Below are positions 50,496 to 60,056 of a stretch of DNA of 64,000 nt, one piece after another; position 1 is the stretch's first letter; every line of letters starts with the position of its first letter. The notes beneath the pieces are model-generated. The model did not search any database. It worked only from the letters and a program-made list of their open reading frames with translations, and was not told the origin of the DNA. The position numbers and the translations under genes were made by a program. Source of the stretch: Agrobacterium tumefaciens (lineage in GTDB: Bacteria > Pseudomonadota > Alphaproteobacteria > Rhizobiales > Rhizobiaceae); the NCBI GenBank assembly GCA_025559845.1, contig CP048469.1, positions 2,767,001 through 2,831,000 on the forward strand, in the 5' to 3' direction.

Positions 50496-51140
50496 TCAGA
50501 CAAACCGCCAGACGGTTGTCTTCTTGATTTCGCTGTCTTCCAGCGCACGCGTCACCGGCACCTGATAGGTAGCCATTGCCTCAAGGCGATCTTTCGGAAG
50601 ATAAGCTCGGCCGGGATCACCAACCAGAACGGTAACGCCCTGTGTCGCCAGATGCCGTAACCAAGGCACCAGCAGATCAGCGAAAGAACGGTCATAAAAC
50701 ACGTCACCGGCAAGCAGCACCTCGGCGCCGATGTCCTGACCGATGAGATTGGCCGCCGAAAACGCAACATCGACGCCGTTCAGCGCAGCATTCAAAGCCA
50801 CCGACGCTCCCGCCCAGGGATCGATGTCGACGGCCTCCACCGCTGCGGCTCCGGACATCGCGGCTGCAATGGCAACCATGCCCGAGCCGCTTGCGAAATC
50901 CAGCACGCGCTTTCCCCGCACGCTTTCAGGATGATCGATAACGAAGCGGGCAAGGCCCTGCCCTCCCGCCCAGGCAAAGGCCCAGAACGGCGGTGGCAAA
51001 CCGATCTCCTCCAGCTCCTCTTGCGTCTTCAGCCACAGATCATGGGCCTCTGTCGCCAGATGGAGCTGCAGTTCCGGCACATGCGGAGGACGCATGATGC
51101 CGGTGTTGTCGAGGATGAAACGTTCGGGATCGGTCTTCAC
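50496..51140 (-). CDS. Class I SAM-dependent methyltransferase (PrmA/ETFB-lysine type)
   Basis: Predicted protein methyltransferase. LPPPFWAFAWAGGQGLARF and VLDFASGSGMVAIAAAM (motif I), VEAVDIDP (motif II) and VLLAGDVFYDR are clear. Relatives include PrmA-like and ETF-beta lysine methyltransferases. The start is uncertain: a GTG at VKTDPERF (214 residues) follows the EVE gene stop by 10 nt and matches the usual N-terminus; the open frame extends to another GTG at 51185. It is the last gene of the tsaD-gpsA-yciI-EVE set. Confidence 0.82.
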   Translation of the reverse strand: MKTDPERFILDNTGIMRPPHVPELQLHLATEAHDLWLKTQEELEEIGLPPPFWAFAWAGGQGLARFVIDHPESVRGKRVLDFASGSGMVAIAAAMSGAAAVEAVDIDPWAGASVALNAALNGVDVAFSAANLIGQDIGAEVLLAGDVFYDRSFADLLVPWLRHLATQGVTVLVGDPGRAYLPKDRLEAMATYQVPVTRALEDSEIKKTTVWRFV

Positions 51141-51150
51141 GCCTTCAGCA

Positions 51151-51594
51151 TCATTCTGGCGAAAGAGGAGGATTGTCGAGACCACCCATGCGGCAGACCT
51201 CGAAATATTCCTCTTCGGTCACCGGCTGCACAGAAAGCCGCATCGAGGTGACCAGCGACATGTTGGCAAGCTTAGGGTTCGCCTTCACGTCCTTCAGAGA
51301 AACGGACTTCGGCATGTCGCGGACAGCCTTGATATGCACGCAGTCCCAACGGGCATCGCCTTCCGCAGTGGAATCCGGCCGCGACAGCTCGCAAACCTCA
51401 ACGATGCCGACGACGTCCAGCCCCTCATTGGAGTGATAGAAGAAGCCCTTGTCGCCAATCTTCATGGCGCGCATGTTGTTGCGCGCCTGATAGTTGCGAA
51501 CGCCGGTCCACTCCTCACCCTCTTCGCCCTTGGCTTTCTGCTGCTCCCAGGACCATTTGAACGGTTCAGATTTGTACAGCCAGTAATTCGCCAT
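51151..51594 (-). CDS. EVE domain protein
   Basis: Single-domain EVE protein of 147 residues, PUA-like fold. MANYWLYKSEPFKWSWEQQ, EWTGVRNYQARNNMRAM and DKGFFYHSNEGLDVVGIVEV are the typical segments that line the pocket for modified bases. EVE proteins bind modified nucleotides in RNA or DNA. The cluster with tsaD, a tRNA-modification gene, is suggestive. The start is the ATG; an in-frame TTG lies two codons upstream. Confidence 0.92.
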   Translation of the reverse strand: MANYWLYKSEPFKWSWEQQKAKGEEGEEWTGVRNYQARNNMRAMKIGDKGFFYHSNEGLDVVGIVEVCELSRPDSTAEGDARWDCVHIKAVRDMPKSVSLKDVKANPKLANMSLVTSMRLSVQPVTEEEYFEVCRMGGLDNPPLSPE

Positions 51595-51600
51595 CGCCAA

Positions 51601-51894
51601 TTACGCTCCCGGATTGTTGAAGACCCAGTTGTAGGGCTTTACATCAACGCTCTCGAACAATCCTGCCTTTGCATAGGGATCGGCATCGGCCAGCGCCTTG
51701 GCAGCATCGATATCGGCCGCTTCGACGATAACCAGGCTGCCATTCGGCTTGCCTTCGCTATCCAGAAACGGGCCGGCGATCTTCAGCGTTCCCTCGGCAT
51801 TCAGCTTGTTCAGGTGCTCCAGATGCGCCGGACGCGTATCCATGCGCACGTTCAGATGGCCAGGCTTGTCCTTGCAGATAAAAGCAAACAGCAT
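51601..51894 (-). CDS. YciI-like protein
   Basis: A 97-residue YciI/YCII domain protein with a ferredoxin-like fold. Recognised by MLFAFICKDKPGHLNVRMDT, the His in RPAHLEHLNKL, AGPFLDSEGKPNGSLVIVE and the C-terminal PYAKAGLFESVDVKPYNW. Its role is not known; the conserved His-Asp pair hints at an enzymatic function. It lies between gpsA and the EVE gene, 28 nt behind gpsA. Confidence 0.92.
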   Translation of the reverse strand: MLFAFICKDKPGHLNVRMDTRPAHLEHLNKLNAEGTLKIAGPFLDSEGKPNGSLVIVEAADIDAAKALADADPYAKAGLFESVDVKPYNWVFNNPGA

Positions 51895-51922
51895 TCTCGT
51901 CTCCTCATTTGGCCTGCCAACC

Positions 51923-52906
51923 TTATTCGGTGGTGATCGGCCGTGTCATCAATTGTTGCATGGCGCTTGCCACGTCCAGATTGCCGTCGATGATGGCTGC
52001 AACAGCTTCCGTCACGGGCATATCGACTGAATATTGTGCGGCAAGTCGAGCCGCGACGGCGGCTGCAAAAGCGCCTTCGACCAGACCACCGGACGCGTCC
52101 TTGCCTTCATCGCGGCCGAGCGCGATCCCGAAACGCAAATTTCGCGATTGATGGCTGGTCGCCGTTAACACCAGGTCGCCAAGCCCCGAAAGACCACGCA
52201 CCGTATCCGCCTTGCCGCCCATGGCAACAACGAGACGCGACATTTCCGCAAGCCCGCGAGAAATGAGCGCAGCGCGGGCAGAATCGCCAAGCCCGGCGCC
52301 CTCAACGATCCCGGCGGCAATGGCCAGCACATTCTTCAAGGCGCCGCCGAGCTGCACGCCGATACGATCGGTGGATGCATAGAGACGGAACGTCTTGCCG
52401 CTGATGGTTGCTGCCAGCCTCTCCGCAACAGCCACCTCTTCGGCGGCAATCGCCATCGCGGTTGGTAGTCCACGGGCGATGTCGGCAGCAAACCCAGGAC
52501 CGGAGAGAACCGCGACCGGATGGTGAGGCAATTCTGCTTCAAGAAGCTCAGTCAAAAGCCGACCAGAGGCGCGATCGATGCCCTTGGCACAGGTGACAAT
52601 GACGGCATCCCTGGCAAGATAGGGGCCATAATGTCGTGCTGCATCCGCATGCGCCTGCGACGGCATGGCGAAAAGGACGATACCGGCATCGGCGAGCACA
52701 TTTTCTTCTGCCGAAAATGCCAGCGCATCCGGCAGACTGACACCGGGCAACGCCGCTTCATGCACCCTGTCGGATCGAAGATCGGCCATCAGCGACGGAT
52801 CACGACCGAGCAGCGTGACATCATGGCGGTTTTCCAGCGCGACGACCACGGCCAGCGCGGTTCCGAAGGCACCTGCGCCAATCACGACGATTTTTTCACG
52901 CTGCAT
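51923..52906 (-). CDS. gpsA: Glycerol-3-phosphate dehydrogenase [NAD(P)+]
   Basis: Makes sn-glycerol-3-phosphate from DHAP for phospholipid synthesis (327 residues). The nucleotide loop is [35 protein letters not shown] and the catalytic Lys region [20 protein letters not shown] are present; [19 protein letters not shown] is the family signature. It overlaps tsaD by 1 nt (TGATG). Confidence 0.96.
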   Translation of the reverse strand: MQREKIVVIGAGAFGTALAVVVALENRHDVTLLGRDPSLMADLRSDRVHEAALPGVSLPDALAFSAEENVLADAGIVLFAMPSQAHADAARHYGPYLARDAVIVTCAKGIDRASGRLLTELLEAELPHHPVAVLSGPGFAADIARGLPTAMAIAAEEVAVAERLAATISGKTFRLYASTDRIGVQLGGALKNVLAIAAGIVEGAGLGDSARAALISRGLAEMSRLVVAMGGKADTVRGLSGLGDLVLTATSHQSRNLRFGIALGRDEGKDASGGLVEGAFAAAVAARLAAQYSVDMPVTEAVAAIIDGNLDVASAMQQLMTRPITTE

Positions 52907-54006
52907 CAGGCCTTGGCTCCTCTTTTGCCGAACCCGATCAGGGTTTCCGCATTGGCATCAAGCGGCCAGCGCGAACGCGGTTGAATATCGAGCGAATCCG
53001 GCTCGCGGCCATCGGCCATACGTTCCAGACCCGCCCAGGCAATCATCGCAGCATTGTCGGTACAGAGATGGTGTGGTGGCGCAACGAAGCGGAACCTGTA
53101 GCTATCGCACAGCGCCTGCAATGTGCTTCGAATTTCCTGATTGGCAGCAACCCCGCCAGCCACCACCAATGCCGGTTCGCCAGCGATATCCGTAAACTCC
53201 TCGCGGAACCTAGCAAGCCCACGGCCGATACGGTCCTTCAGGGTACGCGATACGGCCTTCTGGAACGAAGCGCAGATGTCGGCAATGTCCTGATCCGAAA
53301 GCGGCGCAATGGCCGTCGCTGCCTGCCGCACGGCCGTTTTCAAACCGGAGAAGGAGAAGTCCAGCCTTGTTTCGCCGACCATTGGACGGGGCAGCGAAAA
53401 TCGGTCCGGATTTCCTGTCGCTGCAGCTTTCTCGACGGCAGGTCCACCTGGATAAGGCAGCCCCAGAAGTTTCGCCGTCTTGTCGAAGGCCTCGCCCAGC
53501 GCATCGTCGATGGTCGTGCCCCAGCGTTCATATTGCCCCACGCCACGAACAAGAACGAGCTGCGTGTGACCGCCGGAGACCAGCAGCATCAGATAGGGAA
53601 AAGACAGACCATCGGTCAGACGCGCCGTCAGCGCGTGGCCTTCCAGATGGTTGATCGCATAAAGCGGCTTGCCGGCCGCCTTGGCAATCGCTTTGCCGGT
53701 CATCAGACCAACGATCAAGCCGCCGATCAAACCCGGACCGGAGGTGGCGGCAATGGCATCGACATCGGCCAGGGTCAAACCCGCCTGCTCGAGCGCTTCC
53801 TCGACAAGCGTGTCGAGCGCTTCAACGTGAGCACGTGCAGCAATTTCAGGCACCACACCGCCATAGGCGCTGTGTTCGTCGAGCTGCGACAAAACGACAT
53901 CCGAAACGATCTCTCCACGCCCGTCGGCATGGCGAACCACCACGGATGCAGCGGTTTCATCACAGCTCGTCTCTATGCCAAGGATACGAAGAAAGGAGGC
54001 CATCAA
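52906..54006 (-). CDS. tsaD: tRNA N6-threonylcarbamoyladenosine transferase TsaD
   Basis: Transfers the threonylcarbamoyl group to A37 of ANN-decoding tRNAs (366 residues). [15 protein letters not shown] opens the ASKHA fold. The metal site is [23 protein letters not shown] and the phosphate motif [13 protein letters not shown] are present, and the family ending [17 protein letters not shown] is clear. It is divergent from hemC with a 69-nt gap. Confidence 0.97.
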   Translation of the reverse strand: MMASFLRILGIETSCDETAASVVVRHADGRGEIVSDVVLSQLDEHSAYGGVVPEIAARAHVEALDTLVEEALEQAGLTLADVDAIAATSGPGLIGGLIVGLMTGKAIAKAAGKPLYAINHLEGHALTARLTDGLSFPYLMLLVSGGHTQLVLVRGVGQYERWGTTIDDALGEAFDKTAKLLGLPYPGGPAVEKAAATGNPDRFSLPRPMVGETRLDFSFSGLKTAVRQAATAIAPLSDQDIADICASFQKAVSRTLKDRIGRGLARFREEFTDIAGEPALVVAGGVAANQEIRSTLQALCDSYRFRFVAPPHHLCTDNAAMIAWAGLERMADGREPDSLDIQPRSRWPLDANAETLIGFGKRGAKA

Positions 54007-54075
54007 CCTGTTCGTTCATTGCGGTCAAAGGGAAACTTAGGTACGGAAACACCCGGTAACAATGGATAGACGCGG

Positions 54076-55005
54076 ATGCAAACAAAACCTTTCCGAATCG
54101 GCACACGCGGCAGCCCTCTGGCGCTAGCGCAGGCCTATGAAACCCGGAACCGGCTGATGTCAGCGCATGCTCTGCCGGAAGACATGTTCGAAATCGTCGT
54201 CCTGTCGACCAAGGGTGACCGCATCACCGATCGCGCTCTATCCGAAATCGGCGGCAAAGGCCTGTTTACCGAAGAGCTGGAAAACCAGCTTGTCTCCGGC
54301 GAACTGGATATTGCCGTCCATTCGTCCAAGGACATGCCAACGATCTTGCCTGAAGGGCTGCACCTTTCCGCATTTTTGCCGCGCGAAGACGTCCGCGACG
54401 CCTTTATCGGCCGCACCGCGCCGAAACTGCTGGAATTGCCACAGGGCGCCGTCGTCGGTTCGGCCTCGTTGCGGCGTCAGGCCCTGATACGCCGACTGCG
54501 CCCAGATCTGAACGTCATCGTTTTCCGCGGTCTGGTCGATACGCGCCTGCGGAAACTTGCGGAAGGCGATGCCGATGCGACATTGCTCGCCTTTGCGGGA
54601 TTGAAGCGTCTCGGAAAAGAGGCGGTTCCGACGGAAATTCTCGATCCGAAGGAATTTCCCCCCGCACCCGCGCAAGGGGCGATCTGTGTAGAAAGCCGCA
54701 TCGGCGATACGCGCATTGATGAATTGCTGGCCGCGATAAATCACAAGCCGACATTTGATGCGGTAACGTGCGAACGCGCGTTCCTCGGCGCGCTGGACGG
54801 CTCTTGCCGCACTCCAATCGCCGGCCTTGCCGTTTGCGATGATGGCGAGCTTCATTTCCATGGCGTGATCCTTACGCCCGATGGCCAGACAAGCCACAGC
54901 GTCGAGATATCGGGCAAATGTGCGGATGCCGCATCGCTGGGTCGAAAAGCCGGGGAAGATGTTCGCTCCAGAGCGGGCTCCAGTTTCTTCGAAGGGTGGA
55001 GCTAG
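54076..55005 (+). CDS. hemC: Porphobilinogen deaminase
   Basis: Joins four porphobilinogens into hydroxymethylbilane (309 residues). [19 protein letters not shown] is the N-terminus. [20 protein letters not shown] and SSKDMPT carry the catalytic Asp. AFAGLKRLG and the cofactor Cys in [13 protein letters not shown] are present. It opens the plus-strand run that continues with hemD 4 nt later. Confidence 0.97.
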   Translation: MQTKPFRIGTRGSPLALAQAYETRNRLMSAHALPEDMFEIVVLSTKGDRITDRALSEIGGKGLFTEELENQLVSGELDIAVHSSKDMPTILPEGLHLSAFLPREDVRDAFIGRTAPKLLELPQGAVVGSASLRRQALIRRLRPDLNVIVFRGLVDTRLRKLAEGDADATLLAFAGLKRLGKEAVPTEILDPKEFPPAPAQGAICVESRIGDTRIDELLAAINHKPTFDAVTCERAFLGALDGSCRTPIAGLAVCDDGELHFHGVILTPDGQTSHSVEISGKCADAASLGRKAGEDVRSRAGSSFFEGWS

Positions 55006-55009
55006 GCTC

Positions 55010-55750
55010 ATGCGGATCGTCGTCACCCGGCCGGAACGTTCCGGCAAGAAGACGGCGGCAAAGCTGAAGGCGCTGGGCCACGATCCAGTGCCTTTGCCCC
55101 TGTTCCATCCGATCCACTATGGCGACTTGGCCGGGGCGGCTCTCGCCGCGCCAAAATCCGCACTCGCCGTCACCAGCGCCGAAGCGATCCGGGCGCTGAA
55201 ACCGCTCGGCACGTCACTCACCCCGTATTTCACGAAGCCGATCTTTGCTGTTGGCGAGGCAACCGCTGACGCCGCAAGGCAGGCCGGTTTTCAAAACATT
55301 TTCACCGCTGCTGGCGACGGGAAATCGCTGGCAACGCTTGTGGTGGAAAATCGCGCCCTGTTGTCGCGCAGCGCACCTCTGCTCTATCTTGCCGGCACAC
55401 CGCGTGCCCCTTCTTTCGAAGCAGGACTTCAGTCAGCCGCCATCGCATTTACGGTGGCCGAGTGTTACGAAATGCGGGAGAATGATTTTCTCCCTGACGT
55501 CTGGGATGCGGCGCTTGTCTCCGCAAAAGTGGACGTGATTCTGCTTTATTCGGCTGAGGCGACGCAGGCTTTTTTTCGCATCGCAACAAAACCGCCTTAT
55601 GCTTCAGCGTTGGCGGGCACACGCTTCATCTGCATGAGCGAAAACGTGAAAGCCCATATCCCCGATGCTTTTAGCGCCCAGACCCGCACGGCAGCGACGC
55701 CAAGCGAGGCTACAATGTTAGAAATCTTGCACGCCATCGCAGGAACCTAA
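55010..55750 (+). CDS. hemD: Uroporphyrinogen-III synthase
   Basis: Closes and inverts ring D of hydroxymethylbilane (246 residues). From MRIVVTRPERSGKKTAAKL it shows the usual HemD start; GGAG lies 8 nt upstream. Later segments SALAVTSAEAIRAL, IFAVGEATADAARQAGF and LLYSAEATQAFF match the two-domain fold. An open frame reaching back into hemC is a read-through artefact. HemD proteins are poorly conserved, so position after hemC supports the call. Confidence 0.92.
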   Translation: MRIVVTRPERSGKKTAAKLKALGHDPVPLPLFHPIHYGDLAGAALAAPKSALAVTSAEAIRALKPLGTSLTPYFTKPIFAVGEATADAARQAGFQNIFTAAGDGKSLATLVVENRALLSRSAPLLYLAGTPRAPSFEAGLQSAAIAFTVAECYEMRENDFLPDVWDAALVSAKVDVILLYSAEATQAFFRIATKPPYASALAGTRFICMSENVKAHIPDAFSAQTRTAATPSEATMLEILHAIAGT

Positions 55751-55823
55751 TTCCCTCTCGCCTCTTTCCTTTGCCGTCATCACTGACTAGGTTTAGACTA
55801 TTGCAGGCAGAAATGAGGTTGTC

Positions 55824-57194
55824 ATGGTATCGGGAAAGCCGCCACGCCACTCCAAGTCCAAAGCCGAGCCAGTCACGATTGATCTGGACGCAAAGGATGT
55901 GACGGAAATCGGCAAGGAAAGCCCACCGACGCCGGAGGTTTCAGTCTCCACCAACCAGACCGAGACGCCGAAAAACGCTCCCGCAGATACCGCCGGGACG
56001 GAAAACGTCAAATCGGAAGCGCCTAAACCCATCTGGGATCAACCGGTCAGGACTCCGATCGAACCACAACCCAATGTCGGGACGACGGAAGGCGTAAAAG
56101 TAGAAGGGCCGAAGCCTGAGGCCACTGCCAAACCGGCTTCGAGTGCAGCGCCGAAGCCAGAGCAAGCTAAGCCAGAGCAAGCCAAGACAGAGCCGCCAAA
56201 ACCACAAGCGACGAAGCCGTCGCCCGAGACGAAAAGCTTTGGCGCCACGACACCCCCACCGAAAAAAGACGAGCCGGGCCGTTCGAACAATTCCGGCTTG
56301 ATTGCAGCGGGTATCGTCGGCGGCCTCGTTGCCCTTCTTGCGGCGGGCAGCATGCAATATGCCGGTTACCTGCCACCATTCTCCGGAACCAGCAGCTCTG
56401 CCGAAGAACTGAATGCGCTGAAAACACAGATTGCCAACCTGCGCGAGCAGGTCGCCAACACGCCGGCAGCCACGACCGATACATCTGCCCTGGAGCAGCG
56501 CATCGCGGCCCTTGAAAGTGGCAGCGCCGGCAGTGCCGATACTTCTGCGCTGTCCGAAAAAATCGCCGCGCTGGAAACTGCGCTGCAATCGCAGACGTCG
56601 GCGCAGGGTTCGGCAACAGAAGACCTGACGCGACGTCTTGGGGAAGCCGAAGCGAAGATCAACGAACCACGTGACGATATCGAAGTCGCTCGTGCCATCG
56701 CATCGGCTGCGTTGAAGGCGGCAATCGACCGTGGCGGTCCTTTCCTGACCGAACTCGACACACTCGCCAAGGTAACGCCAGATGACCCGGCCATTGCGTC
56801 CTTGCGATCGTTCGCTACGACAGGCGTTCCGTCCCGCGCCGAGCTGCTTCGGAATTTCCCCGATGTCGCCAACACCATGCTGTCGGCCATCAATCAGCCT
56901 GATCCCAATCAGGGGATCGTTGAGCGCCTGACGGAAAGCGCCTTCTCGCTGGTCAAGGTCCGCCCTGTCGGAAACATCGAGGGAGAGACCCCTGATGCCG
57001 TCATTGCGCGTATGGAAAACAAGCTTCGCAATGGCGATCTTCAGGGCGCAGCGCTTGAATGGGATTCCTTGCCCGATGCGGCCAAAACCGTATCCGCCGA
57101 CTACAAGAAATCTCTGGATGCACGCATTAACGTCGAGAATCTGGTGGGTGATACGCTGAACCGCGCCATTGGCAGCACTGGCAAGCAGGGGTAA
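55824..57194 (+). CDS. Mitofilin (Mic60)-like COG4223 membrane protein
   Basis: A 456-residue inner membrane protein. The N-terminal 150 residues are Pro/Lys/Glu rich and unstructured (KPEQAKPEQAKTEPPKPQ). A single membrane helix spans about 157-178 (LIAAGIVGGLVALLAAGSM). A coiled coil follows (about 192-295; LNALKTQIANLREQV, LEQRIAALE, LSEKIAALETALQ). The C-terminal part (about 310-456) is helical and mitofilin-like. Alphaproteobacterial Mic60 homologues shape intracytoplasmic membranes and often lie next to hem genes. The ATG has GAGGTTG upstream. Confidence 0.85.
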   Translation: MVSGKPPRHSKSKAEPVTIDLDAKDVTEIGKESPPTPEVSVSTNQTETPKNAPADTAGTENVKSEAPKPIWDQPVRTPIEPQPNVGTTEGVKVEGPKPEATAKPASSAAPKPEQAKPEQAKTEPPKPQATKPSPETKSFGATTPPPKKDEPGRSNNSGLIAAGIVGGLVALLAAGSMQYAGYLPPFSGTSSSAEELNALKTQIANLREQVANTPAATTDTSALEQRIAALESGSAGSADTSALSEKIAALETALQSQTSAQGSATEDLTRRLGEAEAKINEPRDDIEVARAIASAALKAAIDRGGPFLTELDTLAKVTPDDPAIASLRSFATTGVPSRAELLRNFPDVANTMLSAINQPDPNQGIVERLTESAFSLVKVRPVGNIEGETPDAVIARMENKLRNGDLQGAALEWDSLPDAAKTVSADYKKSLDARINVENLVGDTLNRAIGSTGKQG

Positions 57195-57198
57195 GGGC

Positions 57199-58815
57199 AT
57201 GACCAGAATTCTGACTTTCGTCGCTATCGTTCTGGCTCTTGGTTTCGGTTTTTCCTGGCTGGCAGACAGACCTGGCGTCCTGTCGATCGTCTGGCAGGGA
57301 CAGCTGATTGAGATGAGCCTGATGGTTGCGGCATCCATCGTCGCAGCCCTCGTTGCCGTCGTCATGCTCGTCTGGTGGCTCGTCAATGCGATCTGGACCT
57401 CACCGAATGCAGCACGGCGTTATTTCAGGGCCCGCAAGCGTGATCGCGGCTATCAGGCCTTGTCGACGGGTTTGATTGCAGCCGGTGCCGGCAACGCGCT
57501 TCTGGCCCGCAAGATGACGGCGCGGACGCAAGGCCTGCTTAACGCCGACCAGGAACCTTTGATCCATCTGCTTGAAGCACAGGCAGACCTCATCGAAGGG
57601 AAATACAATGCCGCACGCCGCAAGTTCGAGGCGATGGCGCAGGACCCTGAAACACGCGAGTTGGGCCTTCGTGGTCTCTACATCGAAGCCCGGCGACAGG
57701 GCGCTCATGAAGCAGCCCTGCAATATGCCGAAGATGCCGCCGAAAAAGCACCCTATCTGCCCTGGGCAGCGCAGGCGACGCTGGAAAACAAATGTCGCAA
57801 CAATCAGTGGGATGACGCTATCCGTCTTCTCGATCAGCAAAAAGCAGCAGGTGTCATCGAACGTGGCGAAGCCGAACGCCTGAAAGCCGTACTCTTGACG
57901 GCAAAAGCTGGCGAAAAGCTCGAAAGCGATCCGGTTGGCGCTCGAGACGATGCCAAGCAGGCGTTGAAGCTGGCGAAAACACTGGTTCCCGCTGCTCTCG
58001 TTGCGGCGAAATCCTATCTGCGCGAAGACAACCTTCGCAAGGCCGCTTCTGTTCTTGAGCCGGTCTGGAAAAGCAGCCCGCATCCGCAAATCGCCGAACT
58101 CTACGTTCGGGCCCGCAGCGGCGACACGGCAATAGACCGCCTCAAGCGCGCCGAGCGACTGGAAAGCCTCAAGCCGAACAACATCGAGTCGCTGTTTGCA
58201 GTGGCGCAAGCCGCCCTCGACGCCAAGGAATTTGCCAAAGCGCGCACGAAGGCCGAAGCCGCAGCGCGTATCGAGCCTCGGGAAAGCATTTTCCTGCTGA
58301 TGGCGGACATCGAGGAAGCGGAAACCGGTGATCAGGGGCGAGTGCGCTACTGGATGGCGCAGGGACTGCGTGCACCACGCGATCCGGCCTGGGTTGCAGA
58401 CGGCATCGTCTCGGAAAGATGGCTTCCAGTCTCGCCTGTTACCGGGCGCCTGGATGCGTTTGAATGGAAGGCACCGTTCGGCCAGCTCGAAGGACCAGTC
58501 GAAGACGTCGCAATCGACCATGCTTTGGCAGCGGTTCCTGCAAAGTCGGAACCTGCGCCGAGAATTGTTGTCGAAAATGAGCCTCCGCGCAAAGACAACG
58601 ACATCACGGTTACCCAAAAACAACCCGAGACCGTGGAGATCAAACCCGCTGTGGTGGCCGTGAAGGAACCAGAAAAGGCGCCAGCGCCTGCACCGGCTGC
58701 GCCAATCAACGGCGATGCTGAACCCGTTCCCTTTTTTGGCGGCGCACCGGATGATCCGGGTGTGAAAAAACCGGGCAGCGAACCGGAAGCCAAAACCAGG
58801 CTCAAACTTTTCTGA
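57199..58815 (+). CDS. HemY-type TPR membrane protein
   Basis: A 538-residue protein. Two N-terminal helices form the HemY_N region (ILTFVAIVLALGFGFSWLA; MVAASIVAALVAVVMLVWWLV). TPR-like helical repeats follow (about 95-400, with ALQYAEDAAEKAPYLPWAA). The C-terminal 100 residues are Pro/Glu/Lys rich and probably disordered. The start is the ATG 4 nt past the Mic60-like stop. Not to be confused with protoporphyrinogen oxidase, also called HemY; this is the heme-operon TPR protein. Function uncertain. Confidence 0.85.
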   Translation: MTRILTFVAIVLALGFGFSWLADRPGVLSIVWQGQLIEMSLMVAASIVAALVAVVMLVWWLVNAIWTSPNAARRYFRARKRDRGYQALSTGLIAAGAGNALLARKMTARTQGLLNADQEPLIHLLEAQADLIEGKYNAARRKFEAMAQDPETRELGLRGLYIEARRQGAHEAALQYAEDAAEKAPYLPWAAQATLENKCRNNQWDDAIRLLDQQKAAGVIERGEAERLKAVLLTAKAGEKLESDPVGARDDAKQALKLAKTLVPAALVAAKSYLREDNLRKAASVLEPVWKSSPHPQIAELYVRARSGDTAIDRLKRAERLESLKPNNIESLFAVAQAALDAKEFAKARTKAEAAARIEPRESIFLLMADIEEAETGDQGRVRYWMAQGLRAPRDPAWVADGIVSERWLPVSPVTGRLDAFEWKAPFGQLEGPVEDVAIDHALAAVPAKSEPAPRIVVENEPPRKDNDITVTQKQPETVEIKPAVVAVKEPEKAPAPAPAAPINGDAEPVPFFGGAPDDPGVKKPGSEPEAKTRLKLF

Positions 58816-58831
58816 GAGCACAAGGACAGAT

Positions 58832-59320
58832 ATGCTCAACCGTATCCAGTCGTTTTTCCAAACCCTTGTTGGCCCGCACACAGATGACTTCAGCCCCGAT
58901 GATTTGAGAGTGGCTGTTGCCGCGCTCTGTTTTCAGGTGATGGAGGCAGACGGCACTGTTTCAAAGAGCGAGCGGAATCGTCTCCGCGAGATCCTTCAGG
59001 ACTATTATCACCTGGACTCCGGAAAACTCGACGCCCTGCTTGCTGCGGGGCAGGAAGCAGGCAAGGAAGCCGTCGATTATTATCGCTTCACAATCGATAT
59101 CCGCCGTCACCTCGATGAGGATCAGCGTATCGAGCTTATTGGTATACTGTGGGATATTGTTTACGCTGATGGTGAGCGAAGCGAGATGGAAGACCACGTG
59201 ATCTGGCGTGTTGCCGATCTTCTCGGTGTTTCTGCTCGTGACAGGGTTCTGCAACGTCAGCAGGCAGCCACGCGGTCATTGCCTTCTGAAGAAAGCGAAA
59301 ACGACGAAGATGCTGTTTGA
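58832..59320 (+). CDS. TerB-like protein
   Basis: A 162-residue soluble helical protein of the TerB/DjlA-N family. LRVAVAALCFQVMEADGTVS and VYADGERSEMEDHVIWRVAD carry the two acidic ADG(x)-type loops that mark TerB and may bind metal. The acidic tail SEESENDEDAV overlaps the next gene by 11 nt. It is unlikely to have anything to do with tellurite here; TerB domains are general modules. AAGGACAGAT serves as ribosome site. Confidence 0.85.
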   Translation: MLNRIQSFFQTLVGPHTDDFSPDDLRVAVAALCFQVMEADGTVSKSERNRLREILQDYYHLDSGKLDALLAAGQEAGKEAVDYYRFTIDIRRHLDEDQRIELIGILWDIVYADGERSEMEDHVIWRVADLLGVSARDRVLQRQQAATRSLPSEESENDEDAV

Positions 59321-60041
59321 CCCCTCCCGGCAACAGAGAAGACAACCATCGATCCTCATCGTTCTGCATCAGGAGCGTTCAACGCCGGGGCGCGTCGGGC
59401 AAATGCTGGTGGAAAAAGGCTACAGGCTCGATATCCGGCGCCCCGCGCTCGGGGACGACCTGCCGACGACGCTGGAAAAACATGTCGGCGCCGTCATCTT
59501 CGGTGGACCGCAAAGCGCCAATGACCACCATGATTATGTAAAGACCGAAATCGACTGGTTGAAGGTGCCTCTGAAGGAAAATAAGCCATTCCTCGGCATC
59601 TGTCTCGGTGCGCAAATGTTGTCCAAGCATCTGGGCGGCAAGGTTGAGGCCGACAAGGAAGGCAAGGTCGAAATCGGCTGGTATCCGTTGCATCCCACGG
59701 AACATGGCCGTCTGCTGATGCCGCACTGGCCGAAAATGGTCTATCATTTTCACAAGGAAGGTTTCGAGCTTCCACGCGGCGCAGAATTGCTTGCCGCTGG
59801 CGACACCTATCCGCATCAGGCTTTCCGCTACGGAAAAAATGCCTGGGGGCTGCAGTTCCATGCGGAATTGACACGCGCCATGATGCATAGCTGGGTGGTG
59901 CGCGGTGCGCAGCGTTTCGGCATGCCGAACGCACAGGTGGGCAGTCAGCATCTCGAAGGACGCATGTTGTTCGACACGCCGCTTCGCGCATGGCTCGGCA
60001 ACTTCCTCGACCTGGTTTTTGAGGGCAAGCCGCAGCGCTGA
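59310..60041 (+). CDS. Class I glutamine amidotransferase-like protein
   Basis: A 243-residue GATase1 protein. The nucleophile elbow is FLGICLGAQMLSKHLGG with the catalytic Cys, and the His is in WGLQFHAELTR. The oxyanion region AVIFGGPQSAND is present. Related to GMP synthase-like amidotransferases; the acceptor is unknown. The ATG lies inside the last codons of the TerB gene, so translation is probably coupled. Ends 15 nt from the convergent MFS gene. Confidence 0.88.
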   Translation: MLFDPSRQQRRQPSILIVLHQERSTPGRVGQMLVEKGYRLDIRRPALGDDLPTTLEKHVGAVIFGGPQSANDHHDYVKTEIDWLKVPLKENKPFLGICLGAQMLSKHLGGKVEADKEGKVEIGWYPLHPTEHGRLLMPHWPKMVYHFHKEGFELPRGAELLAAGDTYPHQAFRYGKNAWGLQFHAELTRAMMHSWVVRGAQRFGMPNAQVGSQHLEGRMLFDTPLRAWLGNFLDLVFEGKPQR

Positions 60042-60056
60042 CGAGGCGAAGCGCTT

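Noticed and set aside
58832..59320. TerB as evidence of a tellurite-resistance island
   Set aside because: No other ter genes are near; the single TerB domain lies in a core-gene run.
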